Origin: Dokdonella sp.
GTDB lineage: Bacteria; Pseudomonadota; Gammaproteobacteria; Xanthomonadales; Rhodanobacteraceae
NCBI RefSeq assembly: GCF_019634815.1
Contig: NZ_JAHCAP010000004.1
Coordinates: 62,001 to 126,000 of the forward strand
Reading direction: 5' to 3'
Length of the DNA stretch: 64,000 nt
Notes under the pieces: generated by a model
What the model was told of the DNA's origin: nothing
Seen by the model: only the letters and a program-made list of their open reading frames with translations
The model's database searches: none
Part shown: piece by piece, positions 57,105 through 64,000 of the stretch
How the letters are laid out: each line of letters starts with the position of its first letter
How positions within the stretch are numbered: the stretch's first letter is position 1
Translations under genes and position numbers: made by a program

Positions 57105-58292
57105 ATGATGCTGCCGCAATTCAGTCACATCCAGTTGCTGCGCTTCGCCGGACTGTTCCAGTACGCAAGCGTGGGCACGCCGTTCCTGCGCTATCGCGTG
57201 GTGGTCGATGATCTGGCGGCCAAGCAATTGCCCACGAGCTATGCGCACCTGTGGCTGGGCTGCTACATCGTGTTCGGCATCGTCTATTGGTATCTCACGC
57301 GCGATCTCGGTGCGCGCGAGCGCACGCCACTGCGCAGTGGCGTGCAAATCGCCTTGCTGGTGGTGCTCAACCTGATGGCGGTGGCGATCGGCTGGTTCAG
57401 TCAAAGCGGCATTTCGGCGCTGCTGCTGGCGGTGGTCGCGGTGGTGTTGCCGTGGTTGTTGCCGCTGCGCGTGGGCATCGCCTGGATGGTGCTGCAGAAT
57501 TTCTCGCTGGTGCCGGTGTTCGCGAGTATCCGCGAGCCGGCCTTCAGCCTCAGCGATGCCTTCCTGCAATCGAGCCTGTATTCGGGCTTCATCGTGCTCG
57601 CCTTCGTCACCGCACTGGTGACCAAGCAGCAGGTCGAGGCACGCGAGGAGCAGCGCCGGCTCAATGCCGAGCTGCGCGCAACCCGCGCCCTGCTCGCTGA
57701 ATCGAGCCGGCTTGGCGAGCGCATGCGCATATCGCGGGAATTGCATGACCTCATGGGTCATCACCTGACCGCGCTCAGCCTCAATCTCGAAGTGGCCAGC
57801 CACCTCGTGCAGGGGCAGGCACAAACCCACGTGCTGCAGGCGCAGTCGGTCGCCAAGCTGCTGCTCGGCGATGTGCGCGAAGTCGTCAGCCAGTTGCGCG
57901 AAGACGACAGCATCGATCTGACCCAGGCCTTGCGCGACCTCGTCGAGGGCGTGCCGGGCTTGCAGATCCATCTCGATCTGCCGGCACAGTTCGGCATCGA
58001 AGACCCGCGCCGCGCCCAAGTGCTGTTGCGCTGCGCACAGGAAATCATCACCAATACCGTGCGCCATGCCCAGGCGCGCAATCTGTGGCTGGGTTTCGAA
58101 CTCGACCCGCGGCGACAGATGATCATTCATGCACGCGACGACGGTCGCGGCGCCAGTGAACTGGTGCAGGGCAACGGTTTGTCAGGCATGCGCGAGCGCC
58201 TGGCCCAGTTCGGCGGGCGCGTCGAGATCCAGACCACCGCAGGGCGCGGTTTCGCCCTCGATGCACTCCTGCCCCTGGAGGGAAGCACATGA
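57105..58292 (+). CDS. Sensor histidine kinase, NarL-type (second pair)
   Basis: A 395-residue sensor with at least five transmembrane helices (about 48-175), a coiled linker (EAREEQRRLNAELRATRALL) and HisKA_3 box RMRISRELHDLMGHHLTALS with His214. The GHKL ATPase domain has CAQEIITNTVRHAQARN (N box), DDGRG and QGNGLSGMRERL. The signal sensed is unknown. Of two adjacent ATGs (57105, 57108) either may be used; no strong ribosome-binding site is visible. Its stop overlaps the ATG of its response regulator (ATGA), so both are made in equal amounts. Sequence differs clearly from the first kinase of the window. Confidence 0.88.
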   Translation: MMLPQFSHIQLLRFAGLFQYASVGTPFLRYRVVVDDLAAKQLPTSYAHLWLGCYIVFGIVYWYLTRDLGARERTPLRSGVQIALLVVLNLMAVAIGWFSQSGISALLLAVVAVVLPWLLPLRVGIAWMVLQNFSLVPVFASIREPAFSLSDAFLQSSLYSGFIVLAFVTALVTKQQVEAREEQRRLNAELRATRALLAESSRLGERMRISRELHDLMGHHLTALSLNLEVASHLVQGQAQTHVLQAQSVAKLLLGDVREVVSQLREDDSIDLTQALRDLVEGVPGLQIHLDLPAQFGIEDPRRAQVLLRCAQEIITNTVRHAQARNLWLGFELDPRRQMIIHARDDGRGASELVQGNGLSGMRERLAQFGGRVEIQTTAGRGFALDALLPLEGST

Positions 58293-58930
58293 TCAAAGTC
58301 TGCCTCGTCGATGACCAGACACTGGTTCGTCAGGGCATCCGCTCGCTGCTGGAACTGTCCGATTCGATCCGCGTGGTCGCCGAGGCCAGCGATGGCGCCC
58401 AGGCGGTGGCGACGATTCCGCAGGTGCAGCCCGACGTGGTGCTGCTCGACATGCGCATGCCGGGTCTGTCCGGGCTCGACGTGCTCAACGCGCTGGCCAC
58501 GCGCCAGCAGTTGCCGCCGACGATCATCTTGACGACGTTCGACGATGACCAGCTCGTGCTGGCTGGGCTCAAGGCCGGTGCGCGCGGCTATTTGCTCAAG
58601 GATGTCTCGCTCGACCAGCTCGTCGATGCGGTCAAGACGGTCGCCGCTGGCGGTTCCCTGGTGTCGCCGGTGGTGACCCAGCGCCTGCTGTCGGGGTTGG
58701 AACGCATGCACAACGAGTTCACCAGCCTCGATCGGCCTGATCCCTTGACCGACCGGGAAACCGAGATCCTGCGTCTCATGGCCGGCGGCTACAGCAACAA
58801 GGAGATCGCCAATTCGCTGGGCGTGGCCGAGGGTACGGTGAAGAACCACGTTTCCAACATCCTCTCCAAGCTCGGTGTGCGCGACCGCACGCGCGCGGTA
58901 CTCAAGGCGTTTGAGCTGGGCATCGTCTGA
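58289..58930 (+). CDS. NarL-family response regulator (second pair)
   Basis: A 213-residue regulator. The receiver has acidic residues in LVDDQ, phospho-acceptor Asp54 in VVLLDMRMPGLSG, the Thr switch in IILTTFDDDQ and the lysine in LLKDVSL. The LuxR-type helix-turn-helix is near 145-205 (LTDRETEILRLMAGGYSNKE, VAEGTVKNHVSNILSKLG). It begins inside the last codons of the kinase and is its cognate partner. The regulon is unknown; a SRPBCC protein gene follows 240 bases downstream. Confidence 0.94.
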   Translation: MIKVCLVDDQTLVRQGIRSLLELSDSIRVVAEASDGAQAVATIPQVQPDVVLLDMRMPGLSGLDVLNALATRQQLPPTIILTTFDDDQLVLAGLKAGARGYLLKDVSLDQLVDAVKTVAAGGSLVSPVVTQRLLSGLERMHNEFTSLDRPDPLTDRETEILRLMAGGYSNKEIANSLGVAEGTVKNHVSNILSKLGVRDRTRAVLKAFELGIV

Positions 58931-59171
58931 AACGAGCGGTGTTGCGCGACCACAGCCGTGCATTTTCCCGGGCGGGCTTCACAAGTCTTGATCCGGAATT
59001 GGCCTCGCCTGCGCCCGGGAGCGTAGCGCGCCTGCCCGGAAGTCCAGTACCATCGGCGTTCCGCTCCGCCTCGGCGGGGTTGCTTGCGCGCGGGGAATGG
59101 CGTCGCGGGCCGGGGCAATCCCTGTGCCCGTGCGTGGCAACGCCGCTCATGTAAGTCCTGGAGATCGTCGG

Positions 59172-60326
59172 ATGATTCGTATTTTCGAGATGCTGGTCGC
59201 ACTGTTCATCGTGTTCGTGCTGGCCGTGCTGGTTGGTCTGGCCCTGCCGTCGCATGGTCACGTCGAACGCAGCGTGCAGATTCCCAGCCCTGTGCGGCAG
59301 GTCTACGATACCGTCAACACCTTCCGCCGCTTCCCGCAGTATTCGGGCTTGCGCGCGTTCGATCCGGCGATGCAGTCCACGCTGTCGGGTCCGGAGTCGG
59401 GCGTAGGCGCGAAGATTTCCTGGACCAGTCAATCTCCCAAGGTCGGAAACGGCAACCTGACCGTGACCAAGTCGACCTCCGACAGCGACGTCACCATGAC
59501 GCTCGACAACGACTGGATCGGCGAAAACAAGACCTACACGATCACGCTGACGCCGGCCGCCAACGGCCGCACCGTCAAGGTGACCGAAGCCTATGACGTC
59601 GACTACGGTTGGAACCTGCTGTGGCGCTATGGCGGCCTGTACATCAATGGCGAGCCCTCGGCGATCGTGCAGACCACGCTGGCAAGCCTGTCGGCGATGA
59701 TGGCGGGTTTCCCCAATACCGACTACACCAATCAGGACATTCGCATTGCCGAGATCTCGGCCAAGCCGCTGTTCCTGGTGTCGACCAAGGCCGAGCGCTC
59801 GCTCGACGCGGTCGAGGAAGCGACCCTCGCGGCGAGGGAAAAGATCGATGCCGCGCTGAAGAAGGCCGGCCTGACCGCAGCGGGCCCGCAGATGACGATC
59901 ACCACCGAGTGGGGTGAGAGCGATTACACCTTCGCCGTGGCGGTTCCGGTCGACCAATCGAGTTTCACCATCGATGGCAATACGTTCACGATCGATGCCG
60001 CAGCGCCCAAGCCCGAAGAGGACAGCGACACCGCCGGCGAGCCCAAGCCGCTGGTGACCGGTGAACGCGACAACAAGGGCCTCTTGGTCGTGGATGGCGA
60101 TGTGCGTGCGATGATCGGCTATCAGGGCCAGTCCCTGTACACCGAATACACCGGCAGCGCGGCGCAGTTGCCACTCATGCGCCTCAACCAGAAGGCCTAT
60201 GCGGAAACGCACGGCTACCGGTACAGCGAGAGCGGCCTTGGCCGGCCTTGGGACGAGAACATCTCGGCACCCGATGTGGCCGTCGACGCCCAGACTTTCC
60301 GCGTCTATCTGCCGATCACGCGCTGA
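59172..60326 (+). CDS. SRPBCC-fold membrane-anchored protein
   Basis: A 384-residue protein. An N-terminal transmembrane helix (EMLVALFIVFVLAVLVGLAL) is followed by a polyketide-cyclase/START-like SRPBCC domain (about 38-190): SVQIPSPVRQVYDTVNTFRR, ISWTSQSPKVGNGNL and ITLTPAANGRTVKV match the family's beta-alpha layout. The second half (about 230-384) resembles a GyrI-like effector-binding fold. SRPBCC proteins bind hydrophobic ligands; the ligand is unknown. GGAG precedes the ATG at 59172. An intrinsic terminator follows. Confidence 0.8.
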   Translation: MIRIFEMLVALFIVFVLAVLVGLALPSHGHVERSVQIPSPVRQVYDTVNTFRRFPQYSGLRAFDPAMQSTLSGPESGVGAKISWTSQSPKVGNGNLTVTKSTSDSDVTMTLDNDWIGENKTYTITLTPAANGRTVKVTEAYDVDYGWNLLWRYGGLYINGEPSAIVQTTLASLSAMMAGFPNTDYTNQDIRIAEISAKPLFLVSTKAERSLDAVEEATLAAREKIDAALKKAGLTAAGPQMTITTEWGESDYTFAVAVPVDQSSFTIDGNTFTIDAAAPKPEEDSDTAGEPKPLVTGERDNKGLLVVDGDVRAMIGYQGQSLYTEYTGSAAQLPLMRLNQKAYAETHGYRYSESGLGRPWDENISAPDVAVDAQTFRVYLPITR

Positions 60327-60349
60327 GAGATTGCGGCAATCCGAGAAGG

Positions 60350-60374
60350 AGGGCGCCCCTGCGGCGCCCTTTTT
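60350..60374 (+). terminator. Intrinsic terminator after the SRPBCC gene
   Basis: AGGGCGCC (60350-60357), loop CCTGC, GGCGCCCT and a run of T to 60374. Confidence 0.9.
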
Positions 60375-60448
60375 CATGGGGATGACCCGGCATTGGCTCG
60401 GGCTTCGTCACGTGGGGCCAGACGGCCGTTGCCGCTTGCGGGGTGCGC

Positions 60449-61414
60449 TCAGGAATTGCGCTTGATGCCAAGGCGCGCAACCAGCCGTGACCAGATGCTG
60501 CCTGCAGCGGGTTCGCTTTTCGGCGCGACATCGACGCTGGCGTCGGCCTTCCTGCCAAGCAGGATGTCTGCAGCCGCTAGCGCCCACAGGCAGGCACTGA
60601 CATCCTGTTCGGAACGGCGGCTGGAGCGAACGATGTCGGCGATGTTTGCCCGCTCGCGCAGCAAGGCGCGCACGATCGGCAGTGCCTCGGAAAACTCCGC
60701 CGCAGCGCCGAGATCCGGCCAGTCGCGCAGGTGATAACCCCCTTCGGGGAAAGCGGGCAGACGGTCACGCACGCGCCAGGCCGCTTCCATGAAGAACGCG
60801 TCCAGGCTGGTCGGGATTTCGGCCGGCGGCGGCGACAACTCGGCTGGCTCGAGCAATCGGAAGCGCCAGCCCGGTGAGCCCATGCGCGTACGCGCGTTGA
60901 GGGCGTCGCCCACGGCGTGGCTGAGTACGTGTCCGCTCTGCGGGATCAGCCAGATCGTGATGCTGCCGTGGCTGGCCATCACCGGCTTGCCGACCAGATC
61001 GCCGCGGGTCACGAACTCGACCAAACCCATCGGCGATTTGTCGTTGGCGACTGCCGTTGCCATGCGTGTGCCGCCCTCGCGTTCGCGCAGCATTTGATGC
61101 AGGGAGCGGGTAAGCCAGACCACGCTGGCCACCGCTTGCATCGCGCTGCGTTCGGGGCGATGCAGGTCAAGGGCGGGGATGCGGTCGGTTCGTGCGCGCT
61201 CCAGCGCCTTGGCGCCGATTTCGTCGCGGCTGTCGAGTACGAGGAGGTCACAGTGCCCGCCGTCCCAGGAATCGGTACGCACGGCCAATTGATGGGCGGC
61301 CAAGGCGGTGGCCGCCAGCTTCACGCGGCGCTCGTCTGCACGTCCGAGTCCGGCGTAACGGAGGTCGATGTTGGAGGCTTGGTTCATGGGGGCAAAAGTC
61401 TTGCGTTCATTCAT
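60449..61414 (-). CDS. Protein of unknown function, receiver-like N-terminus
   Basis: A 321-residue cytoplasmic protein. The N-terminal ~100 residues look like a degenerate two-component receiver (HCDLLVLDSRDEIGAKALE with an aspartate after the third strand), without the full acid pocket. The middle has HGSITIWLIPQSGHVLSHAV and LVEFVTRGDLVGKPVMASHG. The C-terminal ~80 residues (LPIVRALLRERANIADIVRS) may form a small helical/winged-helix domain. I could not assign a family. The ATG at 61414 is preceded by GGGAC; the frame is open to 61549. It is convergent with the SRPBCC gene. Confidence 0.6.
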   Translation of the reverse strand: MNERKTFAPMNQASNIDLRYAGLGRADERRVKLAATALAAHQLAVRTDSWDGGHCDLLVLDSRDEIGAKALERARTDRIPALDLHRPERSAMQAVASVVWLTRSLHQMLREREGGTRMATAVANDKSPMGLVEFVTRGDLVGKPVMASHGSITIWLIPQSGHVLSHAVGDALNARTRMGSPGWRFRLLEPAELSPPPAEIPTSLDAFFMEAAWRVRDRLPAFPEGGYHLRDWPDLGAAAEFSEALPIVRALLRERANIADIVRSSRRSEQDVSACLWALAAADILLGRKADASVDVAPKSEPAAGSIWSRLVARLGIKRNS

Positions 61415-61732
61415 CAGTCCCGACGCATTGACCGCGGGCGGCAAGCTGCGGGATGCAGTTCCAATTGCGCGAATCCGTCCGGCCGCGGCCCGCTCCGGGG
61501 GCGGAGCGAATTCGGGCAGGACCCTGTCCAACGCAGATGCATGACACATGCCACGATCTTCCGCTCATGGTACCGCGGTTGCTGGACAGATTCGGCGCCC
61601 TTGACGGAAGTTTGCCTGCCATCGGAGTGCACATTCGTGTCACAACGCGACCATTGCCTTTGGCAAACGCCTGCCGAGCCTCGGGGCGCCCGGGTTTACG
61701 TCTGCTCCATGGCAACTCGCGCTTGGCGGGAC
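61415..61732. other. 318-base region upstream of the 321-residue protein gene
   Basis: Contains the promoter side of the minus-strand 321-residue protein gene and the 3' end region of greB. I see no open frame with support, no terminator with a T run and no RNA gene. Confidence 0.4.
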
Positions 61733-62239
61733 TCAGGCAAGGGCTTCGTAGCGCACGCCCAGAATGGCAAAGCTGGCCGTGCCGCCGGGCAGCTGCGCTT
61801 CGAATTCATCGCCGATCCGTTTGCCGAGGGCGGCACGTGCAAGAGGCGAGTCGATGCTGATCCAGCCGTGTTCGGCATCCGTCTCGTCAGGGCCGACGAT
61901 TCGGAAGGTAGCTTCCTCTCCATCTTCGTCCTCGACGCTGAGCCAGGCGCCGAAGTACACCGCCGCGCGATCGCGTGGCTCGCCTTCGGCCACGCGCAGT
62001 TCCGGCAAGCGTTTGCCCAGGTAGCGCACGCGGCGATCGATCTCGCCGAGCTGCTTCTTGCGGTAGGTGTATTCGGCGTTCTCCGAACGATCGCCTTCGG
62101 CGGCAGCGGCGGCCAGGGCGCGCACGACCTCGGGGCGGCGCACGCGCCAGAGCTCGTCGAGTTCAGCCTTGAGACGGGCGTGACCGTCGGCGGTGATGAT
62201 GGCGGTCGAGGCGGGTGCGGGAGGACGCCAGCGGCTCAT
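61733..62239 (-). CDS. greB: Transcription elongation factor GreB
   Basis: A 168-residue factor that rescues backtracked RNA polymerase by stimulating transcript cleavage. The N-terminal coiled coil (about 20-85) carries the tip acids in [20 protein letters not shown] and [13 protein letters not shown]. The C-terminal FKBP-like domain has [23 protein letters not shown] and [15 protein letters not shown]. Residues of the RYLGKRL region favour GreB over GreA. The ATG at 62239 matches the family start; no clear ribosome-binding site is seen. It is divergent from the rhomboid gene. Confidence 0.94.
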   Translation of the reverse strand: MSRWRPPAPASTAIITADGHARLKAELDELWRVRRPEVVRALAAAAAEGDRSENAEYTYRKKQLGEIDRRVRYLGKRLPELRVAEGEPRDRAAVYFGAWLSVEDEDGEEATFRIVGPDETDAEHGWISIDSPLARAALGKRIGDEFEAQLPGGTASFAILGVRYEALA

Positions 62240-62346
62240 GGGGGGAGAAGGCTGCGGGAATCGCGCAACGCTAGTGCCGCGCGGCGAGTGCGTCAACGCG
62301 CCCGCCGTCAGCACATACAATCCCGGCGAACATCCGGATTCCACGC

Positions 62347-63843
62347 ATGTTGATCATTCCGCTGCATCGCGCGCCGACTTGGGCGAACCTGCCTTGGGTG
62401 ACGCTGGCACTGATTCTCGCCAACGTGTTCGTGTTCGCCTTTCTGCAATCGCAGGATGGGCGTGCCGAACAGCGGGCGCTCGACTATTACCTTGCCCAGG
62501 ATCTGGCGCGATGGGAGTTTCCGTCCTATCACCAGTGGCTCGATGCGCACCCCGAGGATTCACGCCGCGGGGCTGCCTTCGACCACTATGCCCGCATCGA
62601 TCCGGCAGTCGCGGTGCGCATCCTGCAATCGGATGCTGGATTCCTCTTCCAGTTGCGCAGTCAGGGGCTGCAGCCCGCGCCCGCAGCGGACACAGTGCAT
62701 GATGGGGCCCCATGGCACGAGCGGCGCGCCGAATTCGATCGGCTGTGGAATCGTGCCTTCACCCAGCGCTGGATGATCCATTACTCGCAATTTTCGCCGG
62801 CGCGCATGTTCGGCGCGATGTTCCTGCATGGCAGCGTCGGGCATCTGCTCGGCAACATGTTGTTCCTTGCCTTGCTGGGCCTGCTGGTCGAGGGCGCACT
62901 CGGCCATGGCCTGTTCCTCGCGCTGTATCTGCTCGGCGGCATGGGCAGTGCCTTGCTCAGCGTGGCCTGGCGCTGGGGCGAAACCGGCAGCGCGCTGGGC
63001 GCATCGGGCGCGATTGCCGCATTGATGGGCGCGTACTGCGTGTTGTGGGGCATGCGCAAGGTGCGCTTTTTCTGGTGGTTCTTCGTCGTCTTCAACTACA
63101 TCAAGGCACCCGCGCTGGTATTGCTGCCGTTCTGGCTCGGTTGGGAGCTGTTCAACCTGTTCTGGAACACGCAGGCGCATGTGGGCTTCGATGCGCATGC
63201 GGGCGGCATCGTCTGCGGTGCGTTGCTCGCCCTGGTCGTTCGTTGGCTGCATTGGGAGGACCGCGCATTCCTCGACGAGGATGCGGTGATCGAGGCGCGA
63301 GCCGATCGCGGCGCTGCACTGAACAAGGCGCGTGACTTGTTGGGACATTTGCAGGTGCCGGCAGCGCGCGCCTTGCTCGATCCGCTGTTCGAGGCGGATC
63401 CGGGCGATGCGCAGGTATGCGCGGCGCTGTATCGCTGCGCGCGGCTCGAGCCACGCATGCCGCGACTGGCCGCCGCAACGGATGCCGTGATGGCCGTGCC
63501 GGCGCGCACGGCAGCACAGGCGCGCGAACAGAAGGCGGTCCTCGACGATGCGCTCAAGGCGGGATTGTCATTGACACGGCTGGACGCCTCCGTGTTGCTG
63601 GCAATGCTGCAGCGCTGGATGTTGCTGGGTCTGGGCGCGCAGGCTGCGCAACAACTCATGCAATGGATTGCGCAGGCGCCGACGACGCCCGGCCTGCCGG
63701 CCGCATGTCTGCGCATGGCGCGGGATCTGCATGCGCGCAGCCAGTCGATCGAAGCCAGGGCACTGCTGGAAACGGGCCTGCGCGCGTGGCCGCAGGGCAG
63801 CGATGCCGAAAAGGCACGCCTGCTGCTGGACGACCTGACCTGA
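62347..63843 (+). CDS. Rhomboid family intramembrane serine protease
   Basis: A 498-residue membrane protease. An N-terminal transmembrane helix and a periplasmic loop (about 35-150) precede the rhomboid core. The oxyanion residues [10 protein letters not shown] (His161, His166, Asn170), nucleophile Ser220 in [11 protein letters not shown] and the catalytic histidine in FDAHAGG (His284) are all present. The C-terminal third (about 310-498) is cytoplasmic and helical, TPR-like. Rhomboids cleave transmembrane helices of substrates; none is known here. The ATG begins almost at the start of the first helix. It is divergent from greB. Confidence 0.9.
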   Translation: MLIIPLHRAPTWANLPWVTLALILANVFVFAFLQSQDGRAEQRALDYYLAQDLARWEFPSYHQWLDAHPEDSRRGAAFDHYARIDPAVAVRILQSDAGFLFQLRSQGLQPAPAADTVHDGAPWHERRAEFDRLWNRAFTQRWMIHYSQFSPARMFGAMFLHGSVGHLLGNMLFLALLGLLVEGALGHGLFLALYLLGGMGSALLSVAWRWGETGSALGASGAIAALMGAYCVLWGMRKVRFFWWFFVVFNYIKAPALVLLPFWLGWELFNLFWNTQAHVGFDAHAGGIVCGALLALVVRWLHWEDRAFLDEDAVIEARADRGAALNKARDLLGHLQVPAARALLDPLFEADPGDAQVCAALYRCARLEPRMPRLAAATDAVMAVPARTAAQAREQKAVLDDALKAGLSLTRLDASVLLAMLQRWMLLGLGAQAAQQLMQWIAQAPTTPGLPAACLRMARDLHARSQSIEARALLETGLRAWPQGSDAEKARLLLDDLT

Positions 63844-63844
63844 A

Positions 63845-64000
63845 TCAGGATCCAGGCGCGGGCAATTTCGGCTTCGGCGCGAGCGTGTCGAGAAACTTCC
63901 GGTACGCGGCGATTTCCCCTGCCAAAGGGTGATTGGGGTAATGATCGATGAGCTGGTCGAGCAGGCCGCGCGCCTCCTGGTCCTTGCCCATCCGCTCGGT
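63845..64000 (-). CDS. C-terminal end of a TPR-like protein (runs off the window)
   Basis: The last 51 codons of a minus-strand gene cut by the window edge. They read TERMGKDQEARGLLDQLIDH and then YPNHPLAGEIAAYRKFLDTL, ending ...PAPGS. The first part looks like the second helix of a tetratricopeptide repeat; the end is proline/lysine-rich. The family cannot be named from this fragment. Confidence 0.6.
   Translation of the reverse strand, partial: TERMGKDQEARGLLDQLIDHYPNHPLAGEIAAYRKFLDTLAPKPKLPAPGS

Overview
The window reads as chromosomal DNA of a GC-rich gammaproteobacterium of the Xanthomonadales/Lysobacterales type, most like Rhodanobacteraceae. This rests on the queA-tgt-yajC-secD-secF order, minCDE, parC, GreB, an Oar-like TonB receptor, and an ECF sigma factor paired with a Ser/Thr kinase that carries TPRs. 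The assignment is from family knowledge; no search was run. I saw no tRNA, rRNA, insertion sequence, prophage or CRISPR array.

Layout. 1-5.5 kb: an Oar-type TonB-dependent receptor, a PsiF-repeat protein and a class III aminotransferase. 5.8-9.4 kb: an ABC exporter (ATPase and permease) with a DesK/DesR-like two-component pair, followed by three tandem copies of a 108-bp non-coding repeat. 9.8-15.5 kb: queuosine genes (queA, tgt) and the Sec accessory complex (yajC, secD, secF). 15.6-17.6 kb: a TPR-GT41 (SPINDLY-like) glycosyltransferase.

17.7-37.7 kb is the accessory heart of the window. It holds a pentaheme c-type cytochrome-like secreted protein, a 665-residue secreted protein of unknown function, a membrane-anchored penicillin acylase-family hydrolase, and three large secreted modular proteins (1470, 2139 and 425 residues). 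The three share several duplicated modules. Together with the cytochrome they also share a short motif of the form [DE]-x-[ILV]-F-x-[SD]-G-F-[ED], at the extreme C-terminus or closing a domain. I propose it as an undescribed surface-sorting or processing signal.

38-45 kb: parC, the kinase/sigma pair and a LysR regulator. 45.7-53.4 kb: small membrane and secreted proteins, then crcB-DUF190-cfa behind a recognisable fluoride riboswitch, a SHOCT-tailed protein, a Bcr-type drug exporter, a secreted protein whose putative promoter has a G9 tract between -35 and -10, and a CPBP-family protease. 53.5-56.9 kb (minus strand): a GNAT-minC-minD-minE operon that continues into a HExxH protein and an 81-residue protein. 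57-64 kb: a second NarL-type two-component pair, an SRPBCC protein, a protein of unknown function, greB, a rhomboid protease and the end of a TPR-like gene.

Starts were chosen from visible Shine-Dalgarno sequences and family lengths. Three probable TTG starts (queA, the penicillin acylase homologue, minD) are noted.
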